Source of the DNA: Haloferax sp046557615
GTDB taxonomy: Archaea > Halobacteriota > Halobacteria > Halobacteriales > Haloferacaceae
NCBI RefSeq assembly: GCF_046557615.1
Contig: NZ_JBKIII010000002.1
Coordinates: 372,001-436,000, forward strand
DNA length: 64,000 nucleotides
Direction: 5' to 3'
A program made the position numbers and the translations under genes. Below are positions 33,688 through 42,722 of the stretch, in pieces. The notes under the pieces were generated by a model, which saw only the letters and a program-made list of their open reading frames with translations, did not search any database and had not been told where the DNA came from. The first letter of the stretch is position 1. Every line of letters begins with the position of its first letter.

Positions 33688-34110
33688 ATGTCTACTGGTG
33701 GCGGTCAAGGGACGATGACGCTCGCATTCGAACTCGAGGCGCTCAAACGCCTCGGCGACCCGAATGCGGCGTTTAGCAACGCGCGAACGTGGACGAAGTA
33801 CGTCGGCGTCGTGAGCGAAAAGCCGACGTACGTCGTGACGAACTTCACGCGCAAAGAGCGGATTCGACAAGACTTCTTCTCGGGGCCACGCGGGGTCAAA
33901 GAGAGCCTCGAAAACGTGATGCGGCAGTTCGACACCGACCGACACGTCTTCGTCGGCACGACCGACGAGGACCGCGAACTCGCCGAGGAGACGGGATGGG
34001 AGTTCCTCCCGGTCGAAGAGGCTGCAAAAGCGGCAGAGTGGTCGCTGGCGGGCGAACAGGAGCCTGTCGAAGACCCCTTCGAAGACGACGGCCGCGACGA
34101 CTGGCCCTAA
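33688..34110 (+). CDS. Uncharacterised haloarchaeal protein (DUF7124-like)
   Basis: 140 residues from ATG 33688. Alpha/beta protein: MTLAFELEALKRLGDPNAAF, YVGVVSEKPTYVVTNFTRKE, DFFSGPRGVKESLENVMRQF, HVFVGTTDEDRELAEETGWE, then an acidic tail. The alternating strands and helices suggest a small Rossmann-like or receiver-like fold. Family name is from memory; function unknown. It precedes mptA by 89 bases. Confidence 0.72.
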   Translation: MSTGGGQGTMTLAFELEALKRLGDPNAAFSNARTWTKYVGVVSEKPTYVVTNFTRKERIRQDFFSGPRGVKESLENVMRQFDTDRHVFVGTTDEDRELAEETGWEFLPVEEAAKAAEWSLAGEQEPVEDPFEDDGRDDWP

Positions 34111-34199
34111 CGCGAAACCCCACCGAGAACCTCCGCTTCTTCCAGTGATTCTGTTTCCTATCGAAAGCACTAATCAGCAACAGCCCTTTCCAATCAGCG

Positions 34200-35126
34200 A
34201 TGAGTCACCAGTTGCCTGACGTGCAGGCCTCTCAGCCCGACGTTTCCGTCGGATTGAGCCAGGTCGGCGTCACTGGCGTCGAGAAGCTCGTCAAGATTGC
34301 CCGTGGCGACAAGCGCCCGTTGGTCCTGATGGCGGATTTCGAAGTCTTCGTGGACCTTCCCGGCGGCCGCAAGGGCATTGACATGAGCAGAAATATGCAG
34401 GTCATCGACGAGGTTCTCGAAGCCGCAGTCGAGGAACCCGCCTACCGCGTCGAAGATATGTGTGGCGACGCCGCCGAACGCCTCCTCGCAAAACACGAGT
34501 ACACCTCGACGGCCGAAGTCCGAATGACGGCCGAACTCGTCGTCCGCGAGGACACCCCCGCAAGCGGACTTTCCACGCAGAGTACGATTCAAATCATCGC
34601 CAGCGCGACGGCGACCGACGAAGGCACCCGTGAAGAAATCGGTGCCGAAGTCGTCGGCATGACGGTCTGTCCGTGTTCACAGGGCATGTCTGAATCCCGC
34701 GCCCGTGACGTGTTGCAGGACCTCAGCGTCGATGAAGACACCATCGACGAGTTCCTCGACCAAGTCCCGCAACCGGGTCACTCCCAGCGCGGCCACGCAA
34801 CCTTGACGGTCGAAACCGAGGGCTCGCCCGACGTTGACCTCATGGACCTCGTCGAGATGGCTCGCGACTCCATGTCCGCGCGCATCTACAATCTCGCAAA
34901 GCGCCCGGACGAGGACCACATGACGTACCACGCCCACGCTGATGCGAAGTTCGTCGAAGACTGCGTTCGCTCGATGGCTGAATCCGTGGTCGAAAATCTC
35001 GACCACCTCACGGACGACACCGTCGTTCACATGAAGCAGTCGAACGACGAATCGATTCACCAGCACAACGCCCATGCAGAACGAGAAGTGACGCTCGGGC
35101 AACTCCGTAGCGAAGTCGAAAACTAA
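34200..35126 (+). CDS. mptA: GTP cyclohydrolase MptA (type IV)
   Basis: 308 residues, FolE2/MptA family. Converts GTP to 7,8-dihydroneopterin 2',3'-cyclic phosphate (or dihydroneopterin triphosphate) for pterin cofactors and the archaeosine base of tRNA. Motifs: VGVTGVEKLVKIARGDKRPL, VDLPGGRKGIDMSRNMQVID and the metal-site segment MTVCPCSQGMSESRARDV, plus QPGHSQRGHATL. Metal-dependent (Fe or Zn) cytoplasmic enzyme. Convergent with the TrmB gene seven bases downstream. Confidence 0.95.
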   Translation: MSHQLPDVQASQPDVSVGLSQVGVTGVEKLVKIARGDKRPLVLMADFEVFVDLPGGRKGIDMSRNMQVIDEVLEAAVEEPAYRVEDMCGDAAERLLAKHEYTSTAEVRMTAELVVREDTPASGLSTQSTIQIIASATATDEGTREEIGAEVVGMTVCPCSQGMSESRARDVLQDLSVDEDTIDEFLDQVPQPGHSQRGHATLTVETEGSPDVDLMDLVEMARDSMSARIYNLAKRPDEDHMTYHAHADAKFVEDCVRSMAESVVENLDHLTDDTVVHMKQSNDESIHQHNAHAEREVTLGQLRSEVEN

Positions 35127-35133
35127 CCGAAAA

Positions 35134-35937
35134 TTAGAGCGACAGCGGAACTGCGGACTCCCAGCGCGGACTGAACGTTTCTCGCAAGTCCGCCGCAAAC
35201 TCTGGGTCTTTCAGGTCGATGAGTGCAAACACTTGTCCGGGGTCCATCGGATTTGGAACCTCGATACACACTTCGACGCCGTCGATGAGGTTGAACACGC
35301 CAGTGACGTTTTCGGCGGTTCGGACGTGGAAGCCAGGGTGGTCTGCGAGCGTCTCGACGTACTGCTGGCCGACGCGCTCCGGCAGGCTCTCGACGAGGTC
35401 TGGAGACATGAGCAACGACACGTCAACGCCGCGCTCCAGTGCGGATTCGAGTTCTTCGAGGACGATATCACCGACTGCGCCGAGGTCGAACTGCGGCGAG
35501 GGCGTCCCCGCGACCATCACGAGGCTCTCGTCGGCCGCGGCGAGGCGCTCGATGAGCAGGTCAATCGTCTCGTCAGCGCCGACCGCGGCGGTCCAGAACT
35601 GGTCGTGAACCGGTTCGGCGGCGTCGAGTTCGACGGTGAGTTCGTCCACGACCGCTTCGTACTGCGATGCTTTCTCTTCGAGTTCTTCGCGCTTGCTTTC
35701 GAGCAGTCGGTCGAGTGCGGTGTCGGGTTCGACTGCGACGTATTTTTTCGGCCGACTCGCGGCCTGACTCCGGATGAGATGGTACTGTTCGAGGCTGTTC
35801 AACACGTCGTAGATGCGTCCCATCGGAACGTCGCTCGCGCGGGACAACTCCTTCGCCGTTGTCGCGCCAACGCGGAGCAGTGCGCGGTAGGCTCGCGCTT
35901 CATACTCAGATAATCCGAGGTCTCGAAGACTGGCCAT
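35134..35937 (-). CDS. TrmB-family transcriptional regulator
   Basis: 267 residues from the ATG at 35935-35937. N-terminal winged helix LRDLGLSEYEARAYRALLRV then VGATTAKELSRASDVPMGRI, typical TrmB; a coiled coil (~75-115, LDRLLESKREELEEKASQYE); and a C-terminal PLD-like regulatory domain (ESLVMVAGTPSPQFDLGAVG, GVDVSLLMSPDLVESLPERV) lacking HKD residues. Other TrmB proteins sense sugars. A TATA-like ATTATAAAC region lies upstream. Confidence 0.92.
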   Translation of the reverse strand: MASLRDLGLSEYEARAYRALLRVGATTAKELSRASDVPMGRIYDVLNSLEQYHLIRSQAASRPKKYVAVEPDTALDRLLESKREELEEKASQYEAVVDELTVELDAAEPVHDQFWTAAVGADETIDLLIERLAAADESLVMVAGTPSPQFDLGAVGDIVLEELESALERGVDVSLLMSPDLVESLPERVGQQYVETLADHPGFHVRTAENVTGVFNLIDGVEVCIEVPNPMDPGQVFALIDLKDPEFAADLRETFSPRWESAVPLSL

Positions 35938-36010
35938 AGCGACACGTCTCGTCACGCCATTATAAACAAACCGGATGTTTACACTAGTTACCGGTTGGCA
36001 CTGATGTGCG

Positions 36011-37657
36011 CTATGCGTCGGGCGTTACCGCCGAAACTGCCTGCATCAACTCTTCTGGAGTGGTTGCCTCGCGGGTTTGTTCGCCATTGCTGACACGTGC
36101 TTGTCCGTCTTCGACTGCTGACTCAGGGATGATAATCGCCTCGTGGTCCGCAACCCGGAGGGCGGCGCGATGCAAGTCCGAACCCACTTCGCCGAGTTCA
36201 ATCACGAGTGGGTCGCGGAGGAGACGTGCCGACACCGCCCCGTACTCGGCGACTTGAACCCCGATTCGGTCCCACGCACCAGCGAAGGCACCGACGACTT
36301 CCGTTGCAATCTCTCGATAAGAGTCGTCGCCGGTGAGTACCGCGAGGTCGACGAGCGCGTTCGCCATTTCGACGTTGGCGTCGATAGGGCGGAGGGGGTG
36401 CGACAGCAAGCCCGCTCCCGAGTCGGGTCCATCGAGGAACGACTCGTCGTCGAGGAGAGTATCGATTGCCGTATCTGCAACAGCGCGAGCGAGTTCGAGG
36501 GGGAAACTACCGCCGATGCTGTCGGTGCCGAGAACTTGTCGCGCTCGACACAACGCCGCGACGACGCGTGCCTGGTCTTGGAGTAGGAGCGACTCGCCCG
36601 CGCCGCCACCGGAAGAAAAGTGCGTCACGACGCCGTCATCGACGAGGTCTTCAGCGATTCGTCCGAGCGTGCGCTTGGCGAACGTCCGGGCTTCTTTGTC
36701 GTCGGTGAGGCCTGCCAAGACGAGCAGTGAATCGACGGCGAGGGCGTTGCCACCAGCGTAGACGGTGAGGTCCGAACGCGGACCTGGTGCGCTCTCTCGG
36801 CCCTCCTCGTCCAAGAGATAGTAGTCTGTGCCGTCTGCTGGTCCCATGCTCCCACCGAAGCCAGTCCCCGTCCACAGCGACGATTCGAGGAAGTCGGCCG
36901 TCCCGACTGCTGGGTCGAGGTAGGCCTCGTCGCCGGTGTAGCGGTAGCCGTTTGCGAACGCACGAAGGAGCGCGGCGTTGGATTCGAGCGTCTTCTCGCG
37001 GTTCTGCCCAGCCCAGTTGGCCTTGCTGGCATATCTGAAAAAGCCGCCCTCGACCGGGTCGTAGAGGCTGTCTCGTACTGCATCGAGCGTCTGGAGCGCC
37101 CGACGCTGGTCACGCTTCAGCGCAAATTCGATGGTGCGTGGCATGGGGAACTTCGCGGCATCGCCCCAGCCGCCGTGTTGTTCGTCGAAGACGACCGAGA
37201 GTTGCCCAGCGATGTGTTCTTCGATGCGCGGGGCGACCTCGCCCGCCGGTGGTTTGTCGCCCGCGAGCGCTCGCGGCATGCGTCCGGCATCGTGACCTTT
37301 CTTCTCCCAGACCTCACGGACGCGCTCGATGACCTGTCGCATCCCCGTCGGACGCATGAACGTCGCGCCCGTCATCGGCAGTCCCTCCGGCGTCAGGAAC
37401 ACCGTCGATGGGAATCCGCCCATGTTGTATCGCTCGCGGATTCTCGGCTGTCGGTCCACGTCGACGCGAATCGGGACGAACCCATCGTTGATATTCGCCG
37501 CAATCCGCGGTTCTGCGTAGGTTTCGGCGTCCATCTCGTGACAGTCCGAACACCACGTCGCGGTCAGCGACAGTAGAATCGGCTTGTCGGCCGCTTGTGC
37601 CTCCTCGAACGCAGCAGCGCCCCACCGACGCCACTCGACGCGCGTCTCGTCGCTCAT
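36011..37657 (-). CDS. DUF255 thioredoxin-domain protein (YyaL/SPATA20 family)
   Basis: 548 residues from the ATG at 37655-37657, shorter than the bacterial form (~680). N-terminal thioredoxin-like domain: WRRWGAAAFEEAQAADKPIL, LTATWCSDCHEMDAETY with the CxxC pair, VDVDRQPRIRERYNMGGFPS. Residues ~150-480 form an (alpha/alpha)6-type domain (HGGWGDAAKFPMPRTIEFAL, VEGGFFRYASKANW). The role of the family is unclear; a redox or carbohydrate-related function has been proposed. Confidence 0.9.
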   Translation of the reverse strand: MSDETRVEWRRWGAAAFEEAQAADKPILLSLTATWCSDCHEMDAETYAEPRIAANINDGFVPIRVDVDRQPRIRERYNMGGFPSTVFLTPEGLPMTGATFMRPTGMRQVIERVREVWEKKGHDAGRMPRALAGDKPPAGEVAPRIEEHIAGQLSVVFDEQHGGWGDAAKFPMPRTIEFALKRDQRRALQTLDAVRDSLYDPVEGGFFRYASKANWAGQNREKTLESNAALLRAFANGYRYTGDEAYLDPAVGTADFLESSLWTGTGFGGSMGPADGTDYYLLDEEGRESAPGPRSDLTVYAGGNALAVDSLLVLAGLTDDKEARTFAKRTLGRIAEDLVDDGVVTHFSSGGGAGESLLLQDQARVVAALCRARQVLGTDSIGGSFPLELARAVADTAIDTLLDDESFLDGPDSGAGLLSHPLRPIDANVEMANALVDLAVLTGDDSYREIATEVVGAFAGAWDRIGVQVAEYGAVSARLLRDPLVIELGEVGSDLHRAALRVADHEAIIIPESAVEDGQARVSNGEQTREATTPEELMQAVSAVTPDA

Positions 37658-37815
37658 ACCCACTCCTGCGCAGTGGATGCGGGTAAGCGCTTCGAGGCAG
37701 TCCAGCCCGCTGTCAGTTTTCACTCGTCCAGATGCCGAATTTTGTGGCTCGATTCGCGTGGTTCGCTCGTGTCTGGGACAAAAGGGCTATGAGTTGCGAA
37801 CTGGTACAGTCGCTC

Positions 37816-38301
37816 ATGCGTACGCGCACACTGCTCGCGCTCTTGCTCCTCATCCCCCTCTCTGATGCGCTGCTGCTCGTCGTGGTTGCGCAGTACCTCA
37901 ATCTCGTGCCGACGGTGGCGCTGGTCGTCCTGACCGGCCTCGTCGGCATGCTGCTCGTCCGCGCGGAGGGGCGACACACCCTGCGGTCGCTCCAAACCAA
38001 GTTCGCCGGTGGCGAGTTGCCGACGAACGAACTCATGGACGGCGGCCTGCTCATCGCCGCGGGTGCGTTTCTCCTCACCCCCGGTCTCGTCACCGACACC
38101 ATCGGCTTCCTGCTCGCTATCCCGGTGACGCGCTACCCTATCCGTGAGGTACTCAAGCGCGTCGTCGTCAAACCCTACCTCGACAAACAGGCCGAAGGCT
38201 TCGTCTCCGGCAACGTCTGGGTCGGTGGGTTCCCACAGGACGACAGCGTCTACGACGCCGACCCCAACTCCTACCGATTCGGCGGCGAGGACTCCGAATA
38301 A
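37816..38301 (+). CDS. FxsA family membrane protein
   Basis: 161 residues from ATG 37816, where the first membrane helix begins (MRTRTLLALLLLIPLSDALL); an ATG at 37789 is possible. Three or four hydrophobic segments, then the family segment MDGGLLIAAGAFLLTPGLVT and IGFLLAIPVTRYPI. The soluble acidic tail ends SYRFGGED. In bacteria FxsA relates to phage-exclusion suppression; its archaeal role is unknown. Confidence 0.88.
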   Translation: MRTRTLLALLLLIPLSDALLLVVVAQYLNLVPTVALVVLTGLVGMLLVRAEGRHTLRSLQTKFAGGELPTNELMDGGLLIAAGAFLLTPGLVTDTIGFLLAIPVTRYPIREVLKRVVVKPYLDKQAEGFVSGNVWVGGFPQDDSVYDADPNSYRFGGEDSE

Positions 38302-38471
38302 CCCGATTTTCGTCTGATTGCTGATTTTCGCGCTCGATTGACCCTCTCCGAGAGTTGCATCGCTTGCCGGAGAATCGCACGACGACGCCGACATTCAATA
38401 ACACATCTCAACGCGCCTCCGAAAAGAAAGTCTTAAAATCAACAGCGCACAACGAGTGAATGCGCTTACCT

Positions 38472-38545
38472 GGGCCAATAGCTCAGTCAGGTTGAGCGCT
38501 CGGCTGATAACCGGGAGGCCCGCGGTTCAAATCCGCGTTGGCCCA
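38472..38545 (+). tRNA. tRNA-Ile (anticodon GAU)
   Basis: 74-base cloverleaf. Acceptor GGGCCAA pairs with TTGGCCC (38538-38544), discriminator A at 38545. Anticodon stem CTCGG/CCGGG (38499-38503 / 38511-38515), loop CTGATAA with anticodon GAT at 38506-38508. T-arm contains GCGGTTCAAATCCGC. No intron and no encoded CCA. A possible TATA (CTTAAAAT) lies about 40 bases upstream. Confidence 0.96.
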
Positions 38546-38676
38546 CTCACATTGGCAACAGTTCGTTGCCGATGCGAGTTTGGGGCTTAAACTCCCCGGC
38601 CACCCAACTTCTGCGGTATATTACAGTGTAAGAGTGTTCTCTGGCGTTCGTTCAATACCAAACGGAATCTCTGACA

Positions 38677-39195
38677 CTACCAGTTCCTTCGCTCGAACTG
38701 CACCGTCCGTGCTAACCCGAGTGCCGCAACGGCAGTAAGGAATTCTCTGAAAAACGGTTCGAGAAAACTCACCCACGCACGAACAGAGAACGCTTCTATC
38801 ACCCACAGGTAGCCAGTAGCGTACATCCAATACTGTGTGTTAGCGGCACCGTTACCCCAGATTCTCGCGCCGACGAACAGTCCACTGAATCCCCCAACGA
38901 CGACGACGACGAAGAGGCCGGGAAGCAACTGCGTCAAGGAGAGGGTTGGCTTGCGCCGAGATTGGACGAAAAAGAGTACACCAAACAACAACACTGGTTC
39001 GATGAGAAACGGAAGGACACTGTAGCCAATCCATTCGAAGGCGGAGAGTGTGAACGTGTTTTCATAAATCGCTCGCGTGTGCCCTTGGTAGCTGTGGGCC
39101 AACCCGCTGATGAAGAGAATTCCTGCGGTGAGTGAGAAATACACTCCGGGTGTTGGTTTGAGGTAGGGTTTGAGGGGAGTTGGAGCGGAGACCAT
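38677..39195 (-). CDS. Hypothetical membrane protein
   Basis: 172 residues. Four or five hydrophobic segments (YFSLTAGILFISGLAHS, WIGYSVLPFLIEPVLLFGVL, LLPGLFVVVVVGGFSGLFVG, YATGYLWVIEAFSVRAWVSF). Not recognised. Aromatic-rich and less acidic than neighbours, with visibly more A/T in third positions. It sits directly beyond the tRNA-Ile gene, consistent with a strain-specific region. Confidence 0.6.
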   Translation of the reverse strand: MVSAPTPLKPYLKPTPGVYFSLTAGILFISGLAHSYQGHTRAIYENTFTLSAFEWIGYSVLPFLIEPVLLFGVLFFVQSRRKPTLSLTQLLPGLFVVVVVGGFSGLFVGARIWGNGAANTQYWMYATGYLWVIEAFSVRAWVSFLEPFFREFLTAVAALGLARTVQFERRNW

Positions 39196-39309
39196 TGATG
39201 GAACTCATTGAACACTACCATTTGACATTTGTTGCTGACTGGGTTGTGGCTGATTTCTCACACCAGAAACATTCAATGCGCTATTCTCCATTGACCCATT
39301 CACGAATTC

Positions 39310-40146
39310 GTGTGGCTTCTCGACCGCGACATTGACCATCTCGCCCGCGACGTAGCCCTGTTCCTCGTTCCTTTCCCTCTCTTACTTGCGCTCCACTTTC
39401 TCACTCCCCAGTCCATTCAATCGCTGTTCGTCTTCACGTTCGACCTCTCCGAACCGTGGCGACTGCTCACCGCGGCGTACTTCCACAACTCTGACTCACA
39501 CCTCTACAACAACCTCGGGGGCTACGCAGTCGGCGCACTCCTCACGTGGATGCTCTGTCTCCGCATGGGCGAACGTCGCTGGTTTCACGCGACCTTCGTC
39601 GCACTCTTGCTCGCCGTTCCGGTACTCACTCAACTCTCAACGTTCGCGGTGTTCACCTACCAGTTCGGCCCTGACTTCCAAACTATCAGTCGGGGTTTCT
39701 CGGGCGTCGTCTCCGGCTTTGGAGGGTTCGCGTTCGTCTCCCTGCTCGCGCTCATCAGCACGGCCTACTCTCGCACCGTAGTCTGGTACTCGGGCTTTCT
39801 CATCGTGCTGGTGTTCCTCAACGAGTTGCTGGTCATCTACACCGGGACGATTTCGCCGACTGTTATCGGACTCACTGGACTGGGTGCTGTCCTCTCATTC
39901 TGTGAGATGTCTCGTCAGAGTGATGTCGGATTTGAGCGCTCGCGAGAAGCGTGGAGATCCATCGCCATCGACGCGGTGAACGTCGTACTCATCGTCTCCC
40001 TGCTCGCGATTTACGTCTACATGCTCTTTCCGAGTACTATCGTCTCAGACGGCACTGCGACGAACATCTACGCCCACGCACTCGGCATGGTCTGGGGCGC
40101 ACTCGTCGCCACCGTGACGCACCAACTACGCACAACCAAGAAGTAA
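39310..40146 (+). CDS. Rhomboid-like intramembrane protease homologue
   Basis: 278 residues from GTG 39310; a stop lies six codons upstream. Six or more membrane helices. Rhomboid features: HNSDSHLYNNLGGYAVGALL (H/N motif), ISRGFSGVVSGFGGFAF (GxSG with the candidate nucleophile Ser) and NIYAHALGMVWGALVA (AHxxG with the catalytic His). Divergence elsewhere is large, so activity is inferred from the dyad. It lies in the tRNA-flanking patch with unknown membrane genes. Confidence 0.72.
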   Translation: MWLLDRDIDHLARDVALFLVPFPLLLALHFLTPQSIQSLFVFTFDLSEPWRLLTAAYFHNSDSHLYNNLGGYAVGALLTWMLCLRMGERRWFHATFVALLLAVPVLTQLSTFAVFTYQFGPDFQTISRGFSGVVSGFGGFAFVSLLALISTAYSRTVVWYSGFLIVLVFLNELLVIYTGTISPTVIGLTGLGAVLSFCEMSRQSDVGFERSREAWRSIAIDAVNVVLIVSLLAIYVYMLFPSTIVSDGTATNIYAHALGMVWGALVATVTHQLRTTKK

Positions 40147-40252
40147 ACAAACAGCCCACAAAACGAGTTCGGACAAAACGGACAAACACAACTTGGCCTC
40201 AAATTCAGAGTTCATACATAATTTGTGAGTAAAGTGCCCTGATGCACAGAAA

Positions 40253-40270
40253 CATATATCTCTGTGGTGT
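40253..40270 (+). promoter_or_regulatory. TATA box plus CTGTGGTGT element (second copy)
   Basis: CATATATCTCTGTGGTGT differs at one of 18 positions from 2924-2941. CATATAT is centred about 30 bases before the ATG at 40286, so the CTGTGGTGT element again sits between TATA and the start. Confidence 0.55.
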
Positions 40271-40285
40271 GCTATTCAATGACAC

Positions 40286-40465
40286 ATGTTCAAACTCTCT
40301 TGTCTCTCTGGCTGCGGATTCGGGACCACCGCATCGACCCGCAAAGGTGTCGGCGTCCTCGTCATGGAACACATGGCCGACGAACACGACATGCCCGTGG
40401 ACCCCCTGGAAGCGGGCGAACTCGCGTTGCAGACGTACGAACGCTCACCCGGCTCGTGGAACTAA
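40286..40465 (+). CDS. Small cysteine-containing protein (DUF1059-like)
   Basis: 59 residues from ATG 40286, TAA at 40463-40465. Starts MFKLSCLSGCGFGTTASTRK and continues VLVMEHMADEHDM. The C...C spacing, the region resembling an N-terminal beta unit and the HxxxxH-like HMADEH motif recall DUF1059, a possible metal-binding microprotein. Too short for routine calling but preceded by a well-placed promoter. Confidence 0.6.
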   Translation: MFKLSCLSGCGFGTTASTRKGVGVLVMEHMADEHDMPVDPLEAGELALQTYERSPGSWN

Positions 40466-40643
40466 ACCTGCACGTGTGTGGTCACATTCTACTTCGTGAC
40501 TGTCTGTTGTGAAGGACGCTTGTACTTTCACGAACCTCGGTGCTGTCTCTCGATTCACGCCACATCACAGAAAATTTCTGAACAAATTTACTCAGTTCCG
40601 TATTCCAGTAGTATTAAACCCGTACAGGTAATATCAATGGGTG

Positions 40644-40772
40644 ATGCCAACCATCGACGTCTCCGAACAACTGTACCGCCAGATTGAGTCCGCCGCAAAC
40701 GGCGAAGAGCTCGACGTGGCGATGTGGAAGATGGTCGGTCGCTACCAGCGCGGCAACACTCCGGGCGACTAA
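40644..40772 (+). CDS. Haloarchaeal microprotein (DUF7557-like)
   Basis: 42 residues from ATG 40644, TAA at 40770-40772. Reads MPTIDVSEQLYRQIESAANG then ELDVAMWKMVGRYQRG, an amphipathic helix-rich microprotein resembling ribbon-helix-helix-like small proteins (VSEQLYRQIE). ATTAAACC about 30 bases upstream fits a TATA box. Function unknown; a DNA-binding or antitoxin-like role is conceivable but no toxin partner is adjacent. Confidence 0.6.
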   Translation: MPTIDVSEQLYRQIESAANGEELDVAMWKMVGRYQRGNTPGD

Positions 40773-40934
40773 CCACGAGATTCAGTTTCAGTTTTCATAC
40801 GGCCACTTGCGTGGTCATCATCAACCCCTCGTCGCGGATGCCCTTTCGCGGCGACTACCGTTTTACACCCGTGAGTGTGCGTTTTACGTGAACATCGTAG
40901 ATAACCACTTAGGTGTGTAGCCCCTCTGTTGGGC

Positions 40935-41240
40935 GTGGAAAAGAAGAAGAAAGACTTCGCATCCATCACGGGCCTTCCCGAAGAACTCGGCATCGACGCC
41001 GACTTGGAGAAGGTCGGACAGACACTCTCGATTCGGAAAGACACCCGACGGTACGGGAAACCGATGACGGTTATCTCGGGGTTCGAGATGGACCGCAGCG
41101 AGTTGAAACAACTCGCCTCCGAACTCAAGCGCCGTCTCGCTTGCGGTGGCACTATCGTCGATAACGAAATCGAGTTGCAGGGCAACCACGTCGAGCGCGC
41201 CCGCGACATCCTCCTCGAGTTTGGGTATCAAATCGCCTAA
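40935..41240 (+). CDS. Translation initiation factor aIF1 (SUI1 family)
   Basis: 101 residues from GTG 40935; a TTG at 40929 would add two residues. SUI1 core: SIRKDTRRYGKPMTVISGFE, LKQLASELKRRLACGGTIVD and VERARDILLEFGYQIA. Binds the small ribosomal subunit and assists start-codon selection. Lysine-rich N terminus (EKKKKDF). Confidence 0.92.
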   Translation: MEKKKKDFASITGLPEELGIDADLEKVGQTLSIRKDTRRYGKPMTVISGFEMDRSELKQLASELKRRLACGGTIVDNEIELQGNHVERARDILLEFGYQIA

Positions 41241-41336
41241 CCTGATGGACAAACAGCTGTAACCGCTCGTCGGCTCAGTTGCTTCTCTTCTTCGCGGCTC
41301 AAAAATGACTGTTCGCGAGTGAGTTCTATCGCTCGA

Positions 41337-42554
41337 TTAGAAGCCTTCGCGGAGGTACACGTCGCGCTGAGTGAACGTCGAATCGAGTGTTTCGATGGTA
41401 CCCTTTGTGTGTGCAGTGAGGTACTCCGTCCGCGACAGCGACTCGGCCGTTCGGGCACCGATGAGCAGTTGCGAGAGTGCGCCGATTTCGATTGTCGCAT
41501 CCGCGTCTGTGTCGGTCTCTGTGACGGTCGTCGAACCGGCTTCGACGTCGATGTGGAACGTCTGGTCGTTCCACGCACACCGGTCGTCGGTCACCTCGAC
41601 GACGAGCGATTCAGTCGTCTCTTCGTCCAGCGACACGGATTCGAGTGCCGCCTGCACGTCCACGATGCGAACCATCGGACCGGGTTTGATTTCGACCGTC
41701 GCCGCGCGGGGGTCGGTCAGGTCGTCGATGAGCCGGGTCGATTCGTGTTCGGTGCCGATGCTAATCTCGTCGACTTGTGAGTCGTGGTCGCGGAGGAATC
41801 GAAGCATGTGGCCTCGCGCCTCGGTGTCGGCGCTGACGAGCGCCAGTACGCGCATGCTCCTGCTGTCCCAGTCGCCCTTGATTCGGAAGATGACGTTCCC
41901 ACGGAGTTCGCCGTCTTTCTCCCAACCGTAGACGTAGGGGTCGCTTTCCCACCCACGGAAGACGCGATATCGCCACCAGCCTTCGGTCGGGTCGAGTGCG
42001 AGGTCTTCTGTCGAGGCCGTCCGGTAGAGTGCGTCCACACGTTCCCAGTCGTCGGCTTCGAGGTGGACGAACTCTCCATCGGGTTTCGGAACGATGTCAG
42101 TGAGGTCGCTCGGTGCGACTTTCGTCTGGGTGTAGTTGTTCGACGTCGCCCACCCGAATCGACGATAGAACTCGTATTCGAACGGCCAGAGTGTCGAGAG
42201 GTATCGACCGGAATCACGGAACTCTTCGAGCAACTGGTCGAACATCTCGGAGACGTGTCCCTGTCGGCGCGATTCGGGCGGCGACGCAACTGCCGAGATG
42301 CCCGGTAGTGGGTGCCACTCGTCTCGCACGCGGGCGCTGAAGTCGTAGTACGCACAGACCGTCAGCAGGTCGTCTGTCGAGAGGTCGTCGCTCTCGGCGT
42401 CCGGCGGCACGTCGTAGAATCCATAGGGGTGATAGATATCCGGATCTGGATGGTCTGGATGGTCCCAGTCGGGGCCGCTCTCGGGACGGAAGGCGTAGCC
42501 GAGCATGTCTCGGTATGTTTCGCGGTGGCTCTCGGGGAGAGAATGAAGGTTCAT
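41337..42554 (-). CDS. Eis-like GNAT acetyltransferase with SCP2-type C-terminal domain
   Basis: 405 residues from the ATG at 42552-42554. N-terminal GNAT (~1-150): PGISAVASPPESRRQGHVSE is the acetyl-CoA loop, then FEYEFYRRFGWATSNNYTQT, a signature of Eis/DUF4111-like proteins. A second GNAT-like domain spans ~170-290, and a sterol-carrier-like tail follows (TFHIDVEAGSTTV, IEIGALSQLLIGARTAESLS). Eis relatives acetylate aminoglycosides or lysines; the substrate here is unknown. Confidence 0.88.
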   Translation of the reverse strand: MNLHSLPESHRETYRDMLGYAFRPESGPDWDHPDHPDPDIYHPYGFYDVPPDAESDDLSTDDLLTVCAYYDFSARVRDEWHPLPGISAVASPPESRRQGHVSEMFDQLLEEFRDSGRYLSTLWPFEYEFYRRFGWATSNNYTQTKVAPSDLTDIVPKPDGEFVHLEADDWERVDALYRTASTEDLALDPTEGWWRYRVFRGWESDPYVYGWEKDGELRGNVIFRIKGDWDSRSMRVLALVSADTEARGHMLRFLRDHDSQVDEISIGTEHESTRLIDDLTDPRAATVEIKPGPMVRIVDVQAALESVSLDEETTESLVVEVTDDRCAWNDQTFHIDVEAGSTTVTETDTDADATIEIGALSQLLIGARTAESLSRTEYLTAHTKGTIETLDSTFTQRDVYLREGF

Positions 42555-42722
42555 AAAATCCGTCCGCAGGGAGGTGGTATATGCTTTGGGTGGGTGCCGT
42601 CCTGCAATTTTACTCGTGATGCAGTCACTCGTCCGGCAGTCGTTCTGTCGTCGTCCGCTGGTCGTTTCGTCGATTCGAGCCGAACCGTGTGATTCACGTC
42701 GGCTCACCTCCGAGTCGGGAGT

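Noticed and set aside
38472..38545. tRNA-Ile as a proven attachment site
   Set aside because: No second copy of the tRNA 3' end and no integrase gene are visible in the window, so integration remains only a suggestion.
40801..40860. Hairpins (GGCCAC/GTGGTC and GTCGC/GCGAC) before aIF1 as a riboswitch or r-protein leader
   Set aside because: Arms are short and imperfect and the gene probably starts from a nearer promoter, so no RNA element can be supported.
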